The notes: generated by a model not told the origin, from the sequence alone. Counted from the stretch's first letter, positions 26,724 to 36,866 are shown. The stretch is DNA of 64,000 nt from Bacteroidales bacterium (GCA_024694125.1 JAILKE010000024.1:1-64000); one strand, 5' to 3'. Made by a program: numbers and translations.

Positions 26724-26789
26724 TGCCCATAAAATTGAGGACTTATCAGCACAAAGCGGCCAATCGGTACGCTGAGAGAAGAACGAAAA

Positions 26790-28571
26790 ATGGTACAAAG
26801 TTACTTGCAGATTGACGGACTGACCAAATCCTTCGGCGATTTGGTATTGCTCGAAAATGTTTCGCTGGGTATCAGCGAGGGTGACCGCGTAGGATTGATA
26901 GCGCGCAATGGATCGGGCAAAACCACCCTGCTCAACATCATAATGGGAATAGAAGATCATGACAGTGGTTCAATAACTTTTCGCAACGATCTGCAGACGG
27001 GATACCTGAGCCAGGACCCGCAGTTTGCTCCCGGCATAACTGTGGGTGGAGTGTGTGGCGAGAGTGCCGAGATGGTACGCATATTGACCCAACTCAAGAT
27101 TACCGACCTCAACCAGCCTGTGGAACAACTATCGGGAGGCCAGCGCAAGCGTTTGGCCCTGGCTAAGGTGCTGTCCGACCATCCTCAGTTTCTGATATTG
27201 GACGAACCTACCAACCACCTGGACCTGGAGATGGTGGAGTGGCTCGAGGGGTACCTGGGCCGCGGCAACAGTACCCTGCTGATGGTGACGCACGACCGCT
27301 ACTTCCTGGACCGTGTGTGCAACCGCATAGTGGAAATGGCCGACCGCACGCTCTATACATACAAGGGCAACTACGCCTACTACCTGGAGAAACGCCAGGA
27401 ACGCATCAATGCACAGAACGTGCTGGTGGAAAGGGCCAATAACCTGTTGCGCACCGAACTGGACTGGATGCGCCGCCAACCGCAGGCCCGTGGACACAAG
27501 AGCCGTTCGCGTATCGAGGCCTTCTATGAACTGGAACAACGTGCCAAGCAGCGTCACGAGCAACAGGCCCTGCGCCTGCAGATGAAATCGACCTATATCG
27601 GCAATAAGATATTCGAGGCCCACCATGTGAGCAAGTCGTTCCCCCCACGCAGTGAGACGGACCGTGAACGCATCATCCTGAATGACTACAATTATGTCTT
27701 TGCCCGATATGAGAAGATGGGCATAGTCGGCCCCAACGGTACGGGCAAGAGTACGTTCCTCAAGATGCTGCTGGGGCAGATAGCCCCCGATCAGGGCCGT
27801 TTTGACATAGGCGAGACTGTCCGGTTCGGGTACTACAGCCAGGAGGGACTGCAGTTCGACGATAGCAAGAAGGTGATCGACATAGTCCGCGACATAGCGG
27901 AATATGTGCAGATGAGCGACGGTTCGCGACTGTCCGCCACGCAGTTCCTGCAGCAGTTCCTGTTCTCGCCCGAGAAACAGTACAGCTATGTCTATAAGTT
28001 GAGCGGCGGCGAGAAACGTCGGTTGTACCTATGTACGATACTGATGCGTTCGCCTAACTTCCTGATACTGGACGAGCCGACCAATGACCTCGATATCGTG
28101 ACGCTCAATGTGCTGGAGGAGTATCTGCAGAACTTCGGCGGGTGCGTCATCGTGGTGAGTCACGACCGATACTTCATGGACAAGGTGGTGGACCATCTGC
28201 TGGTCTTCAAGGGGCAAGGCGAGCTGCAGGACTATCCGGGCAACTACTCCGATTGGCGAGAATGGAAACGCCTCAAGGACGAGGAGGCGGCTGAGGCATC
28301 GGCCCCGAAAGTAACCACTCCGACCACTGCCAACGAGAAACCTCGCACGGAGAAGGCCCCGAAACTGACGTTCAAGGAGAAGATGGAATTGGCGGCCCTC
28401 GAGGAGGACCTGCCCCGCCTGGAAAATGAGAAGCAGCAACTGGAGGCCGAGATGTCCAGCGGCACATTGTCCGGACAGGAACTGGTAGAAAAGGGCCAAC
28501 GAATGCAAGCAATCATTGACGAAATTGATACCAAGGAAATGCGTTGGTTGGAACTATCGGAGAAACAATAA
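26790..28571 (+). CDS. ABC-F family ATPase, Uup-like
   Basis: A 593-residue protein with two ABC cassettes and no membrane segments. Cassette one has GSGKTT, signature LSGGQRKRLALA and LDEPTNHLD. Cassette two has GPNGTGKST, signature LSGGEKRRLYL and LDEPTNDLD. They are joined by the basic linker typical of ABC-F factors (about 225-290), and a charged C-terminal coiled coil (about 530-593) resembles the Uup tail. ABC-F proteins act on ribosomes or on DNA branch structures. Resistance function cannot be inferred. It is transcribed alone and divergently from rfbA. Confidence 0.9.
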   Translation: MVQSYLQIDGLTKSFGDLVLLENVSLGISEGDRVGLIARNGSGKTTLLNIIMGIEDHDSGSITFRNDLQTGYLSQDPQFAPGITVGGVCGESAEMVRILTQLKITDLNQPVEQLSGGQRKRLALAKVLSDHPQFLILDEPTNHLDLEMVEWLEGYLGRGNSTLLMVTHDRYFLDRVCNRIVEMADRTLYTYKGNYAYYLEKRQERINAQNVLVERANNLLRTELDWMRRQPQARGHKSRSRIEAFYELEQRAKQRHEQQALRLQMKSTYIGNKIFEAHHVSKSFPPRSETDRERIILNDYNYVFARYEKMGIVGPNGTGKSTFLKMLLGQIAPDQGRFDIGETVRFGYYSQEGLQFDDSKKVIDIVRDIAEYVQMSDGSRLSATQFLQQFLFSPEKQYSYVYKLSGGEKRRLYLCTILMRSPNFLILDEPTNDLDIVTLNVLEEYLQNFGGCVIVVSHDRYFMDKVVDHLLVFKGQGELQDYPGNYSDWREWKRLKDEEAAEASAPKVTTPTTANEKPRTEKAPKLTFKEKMELAALEEDLPRLENEKQQLEAEMSSGTLSGQELVEKGQRMQAIIDEIDTKEMRWLELSEKQ

Positions 28572-28667
28572 AGTGCAAGATCCTCTGAAACTCCCAGCTC
28601 CGGGGGACGTTGCCAGGCAGACAAGTTCTTTTTTTTTGAATCATAGGCTACAACATATTTAGATGAT

Positions 28668-30242
28668 ATGAAACGATTATTATATACTATTTTATTCTTA
28701 CTGATTTTGGTGCCAGCCGAGGCTAAACGCCTCAAGTTCGGCTGGAAGGCTGCCGAGCCCTCGCAGAAGGAGGAGTTCCGTGGAACATGGCTGCAGACCG
28801 CTTTCCAGGAGCGGTACATGAAGATGTCACCCGATGAGTGCAAGGCCTACATGGATCAGATGGTCGAGGAGTTGTACAATACGGGCTTCAATGCCATCTT
28901 CTTCCAGGTGCGTCCCGAGGGCGATGCTTTCTTCCAGAGCCCCTACGAGCCATGGAGCCGATTCCTGACCGGCAAGCAGGGTGTCGCTCCACAGCCATTG
29001 TGGGACCCGATGGACTACCTCATCTCGGTGTGCCACAAGCATCAGATGGAGTTCCACGCCTGGATCAACCCTTACCGCATGACTGCCAGCAAGTTCACGG
29101 TGATGGCCGACAATCATCTGTACCGCCAGCATCCGGAGTGGTTCGTGCGATATGACGACCGTCTGTACCTCAATCCTGCTCTGCCCGAATCGCGCGCTCA
29201 CGTCCGCCAGGTAGTCAAGGATATCGTCACCCGATATGACGTGGATGCCATCCACATGGACGACTATTTCTATCCATATCCGGTCAAGGGACAGACCTTC
29301 GATGACAAGGTGGCCTTCGAGATCTATGCCCGCCAGATGAATATCGACGTCGATGAACCGGATGCGTTGGGCAAGTTCCGTCGCCGCAGCGTAGATATCC
29401 TGATGAAGTCCCTCCACGAGGATATCCGCGCCATCAAGCCCTGGGTGCGATTCGGCATCAGTCCGTTCGGCATCTACCGCAATGCCACGACCACCTATCC
29501 AGCAGGCTCGAACACACAGGGCACACAGTGCTACGATGACCTCTATGCCGATATACTCTTCTGGGCCAAGAGCGGTTGGATTGACTATGTCATACCGCAG
29601 CTCTACTGGGAGATAGGACATCCCGCTGCTGACTACAGCACTCTGGTCCGCTGGTGGAACGACCACATCCCATCGGACTGCCATCTCTATATCGGCCAGA
29701 GCATAGAACGTTCGCTGGATGGAGCCAAGGATACCAAGCCTACGCCCGATCTGACCAAGCAACATGTGCACATGAGCAACAAACTGAATCAGGCTGCCGA
29801 GGGTAAGAACATCCGTGGCAACTGTTTCTGGTATGGTTATCAGGTGCTCGACAACAGCTATCATATCCGCGACTTCCTGAAGCAGGACCTGTTCCGCGTA
29901 CCTGCCTTGCCTCCGGCATATACCAATATTGATGCCATCGCGCCCGACAAGGTCTGCAACCTCCGCATTGGACTGGTACAGCAGGGTCTGCGTGTCTCGT
30001 GGCAATATGTGGTGACCGAAGACCCTATGCAGAAACCTCGTTACTTCTGCGTCTATAAGTTCCGCAAGGGTGAGAAGGTCGATATCAGCGACGGCTCGCA
30101 CCTGTTGCTCCGCACGGTCAATACCAATTTCATAGATGCTGATGTCCCCGCTGGCAAATACACTTATGTAGTTACTTCGGTCGATATCGTTGGCAATGAA
30201 TCGGGTCCTGTCAAGAAGTCATTCAAGGTCAAGCTCCGTTGA
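28668..30242 (+). CDS. GHL10 (DUF187) family glycoside hydrolase-like protein
   Basis: A 524-residue secreted protein with a signal peptide (about 1-19, cleaved after EAK or nearby). The GHL10 TIM-barrel opens EFRGTWLQTAF and contains GFNAIFFQVRPEGDAFF, EFHAWINPYR and DAIHMDDYFYPYP, with the acidic DD pair at the expected strand end. A C-terminal fibronectin-III-like part (about 420-524) follows. Members act on peptidoglycan or other glycans in the periplasm or outside. Genes downstream (BadF-type kinase, DUF486) follow in the same direction after a short repeat, so a common role in glycan salvage is plausible. Confidence 0.87.
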   Translation: MKRLLYTILFLLILVPAEAKRLKFGWKAAEPSQKEEFRGTWLQTAFQERYMKMSPDECKAYMDQMVEELYNTGFNAIFFQVRPEGDAFFQSPYEPWSRFLTGKQGVAPQPLWDPMDYLISVCHKHQMEFHAWINPYRMTASKFTVMADNHLYRQHPEWFVRYDDRLYLNPALPESRAHVRQVVKDIVTRYDVDAIHMDDYFYPYPVKGQTFDDKVAFEIYARQMNIDVDEPDALGKFRRRSVDILMKSLHEDIRAIKPWVRFGISPFGIYRNATTTYPAGSNTQGTQCYDDLYADILFWAKSGWIDYVIPQLYWEIGHPAADYSTLVRWWNDHIPSDCHLYIGQSIERSLDGAKDTKPTPDLTKQHVHMSNKLNQAAEGKNIRGNCFWYGYQVLDNSYHIRDFLKQDLFRVPALPPAYTNIDAIAPDKVCNLRIGLVQQGLRVSWQYVVTEDPMQKPRYFCVYKFRKGEKVDISDGSHLLLRTVNTNFIDADVPAGKYTYVVTSVDIVGNESGPVKKSFKVKLR

Positions 30243-30246
30243 TAGA

Positions 30247-30320
30247 GTATCAATTGTCAATTATCAATTGTTTCTTCAATGGAGGTTTTATCAATTATCA
30301 ATTGTCAATTATCAATTAAT
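30247..30320. repeat. Heptanucleotide tandem array (ATCAATT/GTCAATT)
   Basis: About eight 7-base units, interrupted by TTCTTCAATGGAGGTTTT. It fills the gap between the GHL10 gene and the kinase gene. Confidence 0.8.
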
Positions 30321-30325
30321 TGCAT

Positions 30326-31156
30326 ATGTTTCTGATCGCCGATTCTGGCAGTACCAAGACAACCTGGTGCCTGGTCGATAAGACTCCGGGCCAACCCAAG
30401 TTCGTGCAGCCCTTCCAGACGCAGGGGCTCAATCCGCTCTATGCAACGGAGGAGGAGATCGTGGTTGCCGCCCGTCAGGTGGTTGAGCAGTCCGGGGAGC
30501 GTATGCCCAGTCTGGTGCAGTTCTACGGAGCAGGTTGCAGCGGCGAACGGAGCGAGCTGGTCGAGCGTGCCTTGCGCCGGGTCTTCACGCCGATGACCCG
30601 TGTTGAGGTGGCGTCGGACCTGTTGGGTGCCTGCCGTGCACTGGGCGATGGCCTGTGCTGCATACTCGGGACTGGTGCCATTGCGGCGCGTTATGATGCT
30701 GCACATGACCAGATGCAGACTGCCAGCAGCCTGGGATATATCCTGGGCGATGAGGGCAGCGGAGCCTGGTTGGGCCGACAGGTATTGAGCGACTATCTCA
30801 AGGAACAGATGCCCCAGCGAGTACGCTCGCTCTTTGCCGAAGATTTCGGCGAGGTATCGGCCGAATCGGCTATTGAACACGTCTATCGTCAGCCTTTCCC
30901 CAATCGTTATCTGGCGACGTTCGCCGTCTTTGTCGGCCGTCATTCCGACTGTGACTATTGCCAACGGTTGGGCTACCAGGGCATCGAACTTTTCTTCAAG
31001 CGCAATGTCCAGCGCCTCAATCCTCGTTCCGGCGAGAGCATCTCGTTCGTGGGCAGTGTGGCGGACGGATTGCAGGACACACTGCGTGTCGTGGCCGAGC
31101 TGCACGATCTGCACGTCGGCCGAATACTCAAGGATCCTATCGAAGGTTTAATATGA
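30326..31156 (+). CDS. BadF/BadG/BcrA/BcrD-type ATPase, N-acetylglucosamine kinase-like
   Basis: About 276 residues from the ATG at 30326; a TTG six bases earlier is inside the repeat and less likely. The actin-like ATPase fold shows as LIADSGSTKTTW (phosphate 1), GAGCSG, LGTGAIA and GDEGSGAWLGR (phosphate 2 and sugar region). Proteins of this kind phosphorylate amino sugars such as N-acetylglucosamine in the cytoplasm. Its stop overlaps the start of the DUF486 gene (ATGA). Specificity is inferred only. Confidence 0.82.
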   Translation: MFLIADSGSTKTTWCLVDKTPGQPKFVQPFQTQGLNPLYATEEEIVVAARQVVEQSGERMPSLVQFYGAGCSGERSELVERALRRVFTPMTRVEVASDLLGACRALGDGLCCILGTGAIAARYDAAHDQMQTASSLGYILGDEGSGAWLGRQVLSDYLKEQMPQRVRSLFAEDFGEVSAESAIEHVYRQPFPNRYLATFAVFVGRHSDCDYCQRLGYQGIELFFKRNVQRLNPRSGESISFVGSVADGLQDTLRVVAELHDLHVGRILKDPIEGLI

Positions 31157-31539
31157 ATACGTTAATGCTGCGAGGCTTGGCCACAGTGGCAATGCTTGTT
31201 TTGTCGAACGTTTTTATGACGTTCGCGTGGTACGGCAGTTTCAAATTGCGCGAGATCTATCCCTCCGTGCGCGATTGGCCGTTGTTTGTAGTGATACTCT
31301 TCTCGTGGGGCTTGGCCTTTTTCGAGTATTGTGTGGCAGTCCCCGCCAATCGCATCGGTCATCACGATATGGGTGGTCCCTTCAACCTGATGCAGCTCAA
31401 GGTCCTGCAGGAGTCCGTATCGCTGTTGGTCTTTGTCCTCATCGTGCACTTTGTCTTCAAGGGCGAACCTCTGCATTGGAACCATTTCGTAGCGTTGTTC
31501 TGCCTGGTCCTGGCAGTGTTCTTCGCTTTTCTCAAGTAG
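31153..31539 (+). CDS. DUF486 small membrane protein (DMT superfamily)
   Basis: A 128-residue protein starting at the ATG at 31153, which overlaps the preceding stop by four bases. Four membrane helices are visible, with the DUF486 block FYCVAVPANR-like (FEYCVAVPANRIGH) and QLKVLQESVSLLVF. It belongs to the drug/metabolite transporter superfamily, but no substrate is known. Translational coupling to the sugar kinase is notable. Confidence 0.88.
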   Translation: MNTLMLRGLATVAMLVLSNVFMTFAWYGSFKLREIYPSVRDWPLFVVILFSWGLAFFEYCVAVPANRIGHHDMGGPFNLMQLKVLQESVSLLVFVLIVHFVFKGEPLHWNHFVALFCLVLAVFFAFLK

Positions 31540-31626
31540 GGAATCTATGCAATATAGGCAATCTATAACTTCAAGAGCCTCTATTGTTCCTAATCTCTCC
31601 ATGACCTCAATTATTTACAATCTAAT

Positions 31627-33474
31627 ATGAAACATCTAACCGCTTTGTTTTGCGTGGCTCTGTTGGGCATTACCACCCTCACGGCCAAGAAGAAAGAGAC
31701 CGTCGTCCCCGGCAATCTGCAGATGGGTGACTATGGCTATCTGTATTGCCACATGAGCGACCGTGGTCAGTGGACGGCTTTCGCCCTCTCACGCGACGGA
31801 CTGCATTACCATGACCTGTTGAACGGAGATTCGGTCTTCTCGGCTTTCGAACATGCCCGTATCGAGGGTGGAACACGCGACGCCTATATATGCCGCAAGT
31901 ATGATGGCAGTGGCTATCTGATGGTCACTACCGATATGAACAACTCGATGACCAAGCGGCTCAACAAGGGCGGTACATGGGAGAACTTCGGCATTGACCT
32001 CTTCACCAGTGAAGATTTGATCCATTGGCAGAGCAAGACGTTCGACTTCCGCCAGGGCCGATCTACCTTCTGTGATGGAGCTACTGCCCACAGCGTATAT
32101 AAGGACTGGAGTACCATTACCCGTGTCTGGGCTCCTCAGATCTTCTGGGATGCATCGTACCGTTGGCCCGATGGTAGCCGTGGTGGTTACTTCATCTACT
32201 ATAGCCTCTGGAATCCCAAGGAGGAGAAGTACGACCGTATGTACTACAGTTATGCAGACAAGTCGTTCACGCAGATGACTATGCCGCAGTTGCTCTTTGA
32301 CTGGGGTTATGCTACCATTGATGCTGACATCAATTACCTCACGACCGATGGCAAGTACCACATGATGATCAAGAAGGAGGGCGGCAAGCCTGGCCTCTTT
32401 ACGGCAACTGCTCCGAGTCTGACTGGCCCTTGGGGCGAACCTGTCGAAGATGATTATGTCGATTTCGAGGGCAACAAGAAGTGCGAGGGCGTTTCGGCTT
32501 TCCAGATCGTAGGAGAGGAGGGCTGGCGCATCGGCTATATTGAATACTCGTCGCGTCCACGTCATTACCGTATCTGCAAGGCGGATGCCAATATGCGCAA
32601 TTTCTCGGACCCACAGGACATCCAGGGCGTCACTGGACCTCAGCATGGCTCGTTCATGCGTCTCACTCAGGAGGAGTATGAACGGCTCGAGGCATGGGGC
32701 AATCCCAAGCCGCAGCAGAGCCAGTGGAATGGCAAGCGTGTCGGTTTCCTGGGCGACAGTATGACCGATCCCCGCAACCGTGCCACTCAGTATCATTACT
32801 ATGACTATCTGCGCGACAGCCTGGGCATTGAACCTTGCATCTATGCCCGTAGCGGCAATCAGTGGAAACAGGTCCGCCAGCGTGCAGAGGAGATGATCAA
32901 GGCCGAGGGCGACAATCTCGATGCTATCTTCATTTGGGCTGGTACCAATGACTATTTCCATGGTACGCCCATGGGCCAGTTCTATACGGAGCGCGATACG
33001 GTGGTCGATTACAATGGCAAGATGGTGCAGCGCCGTTGCCGTGATTTCGTCTATTCGGACAGCACTTTCTGTGGTCGCATCAATATGCTGCTCAGTATGC
33101 TCAAACACCGCTATCCCACCAAGCAGATCATCATCATGACCCCGCCTCACCGCGGCTATGCCAACTTCTCGGACCCTGCCAAGAACAAGTTCAATGTGCA
33201 GCCCGACGAGAATGTGGCCAACAGTGAGGGCCTCTACATCGAGGACTATGTGCAGACGCTCCGCCAGGCGGGTCAGTATTGGGCCATGCCGGTCATAGAC
33301 CTGTTCAGCCTGTCTGGCCTGTTCCCGATGGAGCCTTCCCACGGTGTCTATTTCGCCGAACCGGAGGGTCATCCCAACTCTGTCCGTTATGACCGTCTGC
33401 ACCCCAGCCGTGCCGGTCATATCCGTCTGGGCGAGACGCTGCGTCGTCAGTTGCTGGCTTTGCCTGTATTCTGA
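31627..33474 (+). CDS. Secreted two-domain protein: GH43-like propeller plus SGNH hydrolase
   Basis: A 615-residue protein with a signal peptide (about 1-20). Residues about 30-360 form a GH43/62-type five-bladed propeller, with DGLHYHDL, VWAPQIFWD and ATIDADINYL strands. Residues 370-615 are an SGNH hydrolase: GDSMTD (nucleophile Ser), GTND (oxyanion Asn) and DRLHPSRAGH (Asp and His). The natural reading is an arabinosidase- or xylosidase-like part joined to a carbohydrate esterase, acting on one decorated plant glycan. Key acidic residues of the propeller were not all confirmed by eye. Confidence 0.82.
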   Translation: MKHLTALFCVALLGITTLTAKKKETVVPGNLQMGDYGYLYCHMSDRGQWTAFALSRDGLHYHDLLNGDSVFSAFEHARIEGGTRDAYICRKYDGSGYLMVTTDMNNSMTKRLNKGGTWENFGIDLFTSEDLIHWQSKTFDFRQGRSTFCDGATAHSVYKDWSTITRVWAPQIFWDASYRWPDGSRGGYFIYYSLWNPKEEKYDRMYYSYADKSFTQMTMPQLLFDWGYATIDADINYLTTDGKYHMMIKKEGGKPGLFTATAPSLTGPWGEPVEDDYVDFEGNKKCEGVSAFQIVGEEGWRIGYIEYSSRPRHYRICKADANMRNFSDPQDIQGVTGPQHGSFMRLTQEEYERLEAWGNPKPQQSQWNGKRVGFLGDSMTDPRNRATQYHYYDYLRDSLGIEPCIYARSGNQWKQVRQRAEEMIKAEGDNLDAIFIWAGTNDYFHGTPMGQFYTERDTVVDYNGKMVQRRCRDFVYSDSTFCGRINMLLSMLKHRYPTKQIIIMTPPHRGYANFSDPAKNKFNVQPDENVANSEGLYIEDYVQTLRQAGQYWAMPVIDLFSLSGLFPMEPSHGVYFAEPEGHPNSVRYDRLHPSRAGHIRLGETLRRQLLALPVF

Positions 33475-33590
33475 GTGAAATTGTCGGGACGCTGATTCGT
33501 TTTATTCTGTTCAATCTGCGTTGAGGTTGAATCGGTTATATGATATCAGCGTCCTGAATTGTTTTGAACTACATAAACGCTTTTATTATT

Positions 33591-35243
33591 ATGAAGTCGC
33601 TTTTCTCTCTCTCATTGATAGCGCTCTTGGCTGTGCCTGTATGTGCCAAGCCGAAGAGCAAGGCCCCAGCCCCTGTTCAGGTGGAACGTTGGGGTATGTA
33701 TGAAGTTGCCTTTACTGCTCCTGTCCCTGTTGGAACCAATCCTTTCGAGGTACCTTTTACCGCTACGTTCTATGGTGCGGACACGCTCACGGTAGCAGGC
33801 TTCTATGATGGTGGCGATACATGGCGCGTGCGTTTCATGCCGCAGCAGGAGGGTACCTGGCGCTACGAGACAGCCTCTGCTCTCTCACCGTTGGACCAGC
33901 AGCAGGGCAATTTCCAGTGCATTGCTCCTTCGGCAGATAATCACGGTCCAGTGCAGGTCGATACTACTGGCCTTAATTTCTGCTATGCTGATGGCAAGCA
34001 GTATTACCCCATTGGCACTACCTCCTATGACTGGATGCATGCATCGAGTGCACCCGAGGTTACGTCGGCAGATGCTGGTCTGACCATGCAGCAGCAGACG
34101 TTGCGCTCGCTCTCCGAGACTGGATTCACCAAGATCCGTTCGCTCCTTTTGCCACAGAACTTCAACCCCAATTATCCCGAGCCCGAGCAGTACCCCTTCG
34201 AGCGTACAGCCGATGGCAAGTGGGACTGGACGCGCCTCAATCCTCGTTACTTCGATCATGTTGAGGAGTGTACGCGAGGCCTGATGCAACTGGGCATCGA
34301 GCAGGATCTCATCCTCTTTCATCCTTATGATGGCGGTCGTTGGGGCTTCCATGCCATGCCGATTGAGGCTGGTCAGTTGCTGTGCCGATATGTAGGTGCC
34401 CGTATGTCCAGCTTCCGCAATGTGTGGTGGAGCTTGGCCAATGAGTATGACCTGGTCAAGGAGCAGCCCAAGGAGGCCTGGGATGCCTGGACCGATGCCA
34501 TCATTGCTGCCGATCCCTACCGTCATCTGGTCTCCATCCACAGCTATACGGCTCAGTACTACAGTTATTGGGACCCACGCTATACGCATTGCTCCATTCA
34601 GGACCAGGCTCCGGTCGAGGACTTCGGTCGTGCAGCCATCGTGCGCAATATCTATCGCAAGCCTATCGTCTTTGACGAGGTGCTCTACGAGGGCGATATG
34701 AATGTCCGTTGGGGCAATCTGAGCGGCGAGGAGGAACTCTTCCGTATGTGGATGGCGCTCATAGCTGGTACCTACTGCACTCACTCGGAATGTTATCAGT
34801 TCGGTGACCCGAGCGGGTTCCGCAACAATTTCCTCGCTGTGGGTGGCAAGTTCCACGGCACGATGTGGTCGCGCACCAAGTTCCTCAAGCAGATTCTGGA
34901 CGATATGCCTATGCCTATGTACCTGGCCGATTCGTCGTGGGATCCTCACACCTCGGCATGTGGCCCTGGCTACTATATGGTCTATCTGGGCAAGGAGGTG
35001 ATGGAGCAGTGGCGCTTTGACCTGCCTCTGCGCAATGGCCGCACACCTGCCTATCCCCGCATTCAGGAGGGAGACCGCTTCAAGGTCGAGATTATCGATA
35101 CATGGGGCATGACCATCACTGAGTATCCTACGGTGTTCGAGGCCAAGAAGCAGGATGGCTACCGTATGATAGATGCACAGAACCGCGCTGTCCGTTTGCC
35201 CGAGCGGCCTTATCTGTTGCTCCGCATCAAGCAGGTCAAGTGA
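33591..35243 (+). CDS. DUF5060/DUF4038 family glycoside hydrolase
   Basis: About 550 residues from the ATG at 33591; an upstream TTG frame start is rejected because MKSLFSLSLIALLAVPVCA is a clean signal peptide. A DUF5060 beta-sandwich (about 35-110) is followed by a DUF4038 TIM-barrel. WWSLANEYD holds the probable acid/base Glu and KPIVFDEVLYEGD the probable nucleophile. Related enzymes are apiosidases or other side-chain-cleaving hydrolases. It lies 116 bases after the GH43-SGNH gene and probably works on the same glycan. Confidence 0.82.
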   Translation: MKSLFSLSLIALLAVPVCAKPKSKAPAPVQVERWGMYEVAFTAPVPVGTNPFEVPFTATFYGADTLTVAGFYDGGDTWRVRFMPQQEGTWRYETASALSPLDQQQGNFQCIAPSADNHGPVQVDTTGLNFCYADGKQYYPIGTTSYDWMHASSAPEVTSADAGLTMQQQTLRSLSETGFTKIRSLLLPQNFNPNYPEPEQYPFERTADGKWDWTRLNPRYFDHVEECTRGLMQLGIEQDLILFHPYDGGRWGFHAMPIEAGQLLCRYVGARMSSFRNVWWSLANEYDLVKEQPKEAWDAWTDAIIAADPYRHLVSIHSYTAQYYSYWDPRYTHCSIQDQAPVEDFGRAAIVRNIYRKPIVFDEVLYEGDMNVRWGNLSGEEELFRMWMALIAGTYCTHSECYQFGDPSGFRNNFLAVGGKFHGTMWSRTKFLKQILDDMPMPMYLADSSWDPHTSACGPGYYMVYLGKEVMEQWRFDLPLRNGRTPAYPRIQEGDRFKVEIIDTWGMTITEYPTVFEAKKQDGYRMIDAQNRAVRLPERPYLLLRIKQVK

Positions 35244-35286
35244 TCCTGCTTTCAGTAGGGGGGTAGGCTTGTCCGATTGAGCGCTG

Positions 35287-35358
35287 CAAAGGTAAGCACT
35301 TATTTTCGGATGCGCAAATATTACCCCCCTATACTTTTGCCTATACTTGGCTATAGTT
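35287..35358 (-). promoter_or_regulatory. Orphan promoter with AAGTATAG repeats, minus strand
   Basis: Read leftward: repeats at 35351-35358 (imperfect), 35341-35348 and 35329-35336, a 10-base gap, TTTG (35315-35318), 20 bases, TACCTTTG (35287-35294). A transcript would run antisense into the 3' end of the DUF4038 gene. About 33 bases match the element at 17066-17102 almost exactly. Confidence 0.65.
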
Positions 35359-35528
35359 TACTACAATAAATTGATATGTAGCGCTTTACTTTTTTTCTAA
35401 CGGACTCCGCCGGATGAGGTCTCAAATTCTCATCAATTTCCAGCAGCGAGGGATATTCTCTCAATTCTCAGATTCTTGAGAATTTATCAGTTCTAAGGAT
35501 GGATTTTATAGAACTTTCGACCATTGGG

Positions 35529-36857
35529 TCAATGCTCATCGGTCTCGGTATTGTCTTTTTTCGCAGAATCCAATTCTTTCAAATAGCTCTTGATCTTCTG
35601 CAGGTATCTTTGACTTGTCGAACTGAATTCATCTGGATTCAAGGATTCTATATAGGAATGGAGATCTCCGACACGCCGGCTATATGGAGTATCTATATTA
35701 GCTCCATGAGTCAGTAGGAGGTATATCATCTTGAGATAATTCCTTTTTCGCGCCATGTCAATAGGGTATTCCCGTTCCTCTTTAAACTCTGTATTTTCGT
35801 CAAGGTGATACATATCATCCGCATAAAAAATTATACGAAAAGAATTTACGTCAGCGCCATGCTCTATCAAGAACTTAGCCATCTCGTAGTTTTTTCCACT
35901 AATCGCCGAAGATAATGGACAGTAACTTAAACCATCATTAGGAAATTGCATGTTTACATTAGCGCCATATTGCACCAATAATTTACCACATTTATTATAA
36001 TAAGAGTTCTCACAAGCATCTATAAACGGATTTACATCACTACCTGCGAAACAATTACTTGCAATTTTAAGTTCATCTTCTTCTCTTGGAATAAAGCGAT
36101 TAGGATCGAAACCAAGGTCCAAAAGCGTTTTCAACACAGTATCCTGTTGGAAAAGAATACAATGTAAAACCAACGGAACTCTTTCTTTTGCATCACGTGC
36201 GTACATTATGCTCGGATTCCGCTTGACGATGGACACAATTGAATCGATATTCTCCTGACACATGTATCGTGCTAAAGTCTCGGCCTTGGTATTTGCAAAC
36301 ATACCATAATTCGGGATGTATTTATCTTCATCATATGCCGGGAATTTATAATATTTATAATCACCTTTCCAATAGGTTCGTTCCAGAACCTCCTTCCAAA
36401 GACTATCTCGGAAAGCTAAAGCATGCAATACAGAATCAATGAATGCCCTGTTGTCGAACCGTTTCATGCCGAGGATAAAACCTCGGCTCAGGCTAATCGG
36501 AATACTTAAGGTGTCCGTTGTTCCATCCACGTACTCAACTAAGGCTGCGACATCTGTATCACAAGTCATGTCACTGTCCTGCTCAATCAAAATAGATTGA
36601 TGCAATAGTTTCTGAAACACACTCAGAGTATCCTGCGATTCAATTCGATACTTTGCAAGATATTTTTGTCTAAGTAAGTCCTCAGGTACGTCATCCATAA
36701 AACATAAAGAGAAATAGCCTTTGAGATCAAAACTATCACAATACAAGGTAAGACTGGCTATGTCCTTTGTGAAATAATACTCTTGTTCCCTCTGCGAAGG
36801 AGTATTACATGCGACAAAACCCAGTAATACTAATAGAACTATTAAAACCTTTTTCAT
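35529..36857 (-). CDS. Ankyrin repeat lipoprotein
   Basis: A 442-residue protein with a lipoprotein signal (MKKVLIVLLVLLGFVAC, Cys17). The N-terminal half is unrecognised. The C-terminal half carries about four to five ankyrin repeats, for example LLVQYGANVNMQF, MAKFLIEHGADVNSF and IYLLLTHGANIDTP. It is likely anchored in the outer or inner membrane facing the periplasm or surface and binds a protein partner. It starts 9 bases after the stop of a frameshifted remnant, so it was probably the second gene of that operon. An immunity-like role is conceivable but unproven. Confidence 0.75.
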   Translation of the reverse strand: MKKVLIVLLVLLGFVACNTPSQREQEYYFTKDIASLTLYCDSFDLKGYFSLCFMDDVPEDLLRQKYLAKYRIESQDTLSVFQKLLHQSILIEQDSDMTCDTDVAALVEYVDGTTDTLSIPISLSRGFILGMKRFDNRAFIDSVLHALAFRDSLWKEVLERTYWKGDYKYYKFPAYDEDKYIPNYGMFANTKAETLARYMCQENIDSIVSIVKRNPSIMYARDAKERVPLVLHCILFQQDTVLKTLLDLGFDPNRFIPREEDELKIASNCFAGSDVNPFIDACENSYYNKCGKLLVQYGANVNMQFPNDGLSYCPLSSAISGKNYEMAKFLIEHGADVNSFRIIFYADDMYHLDENTEFKEEREYPIDMARKRNYLKMIYLLLTHGANIDTPYSRRVGDLHSYIESLNPDEFSSTSQRYLQKIKSYLKELDSAKKDNTETDEH

Positions 36858-36866
36858 AGTTATGTA

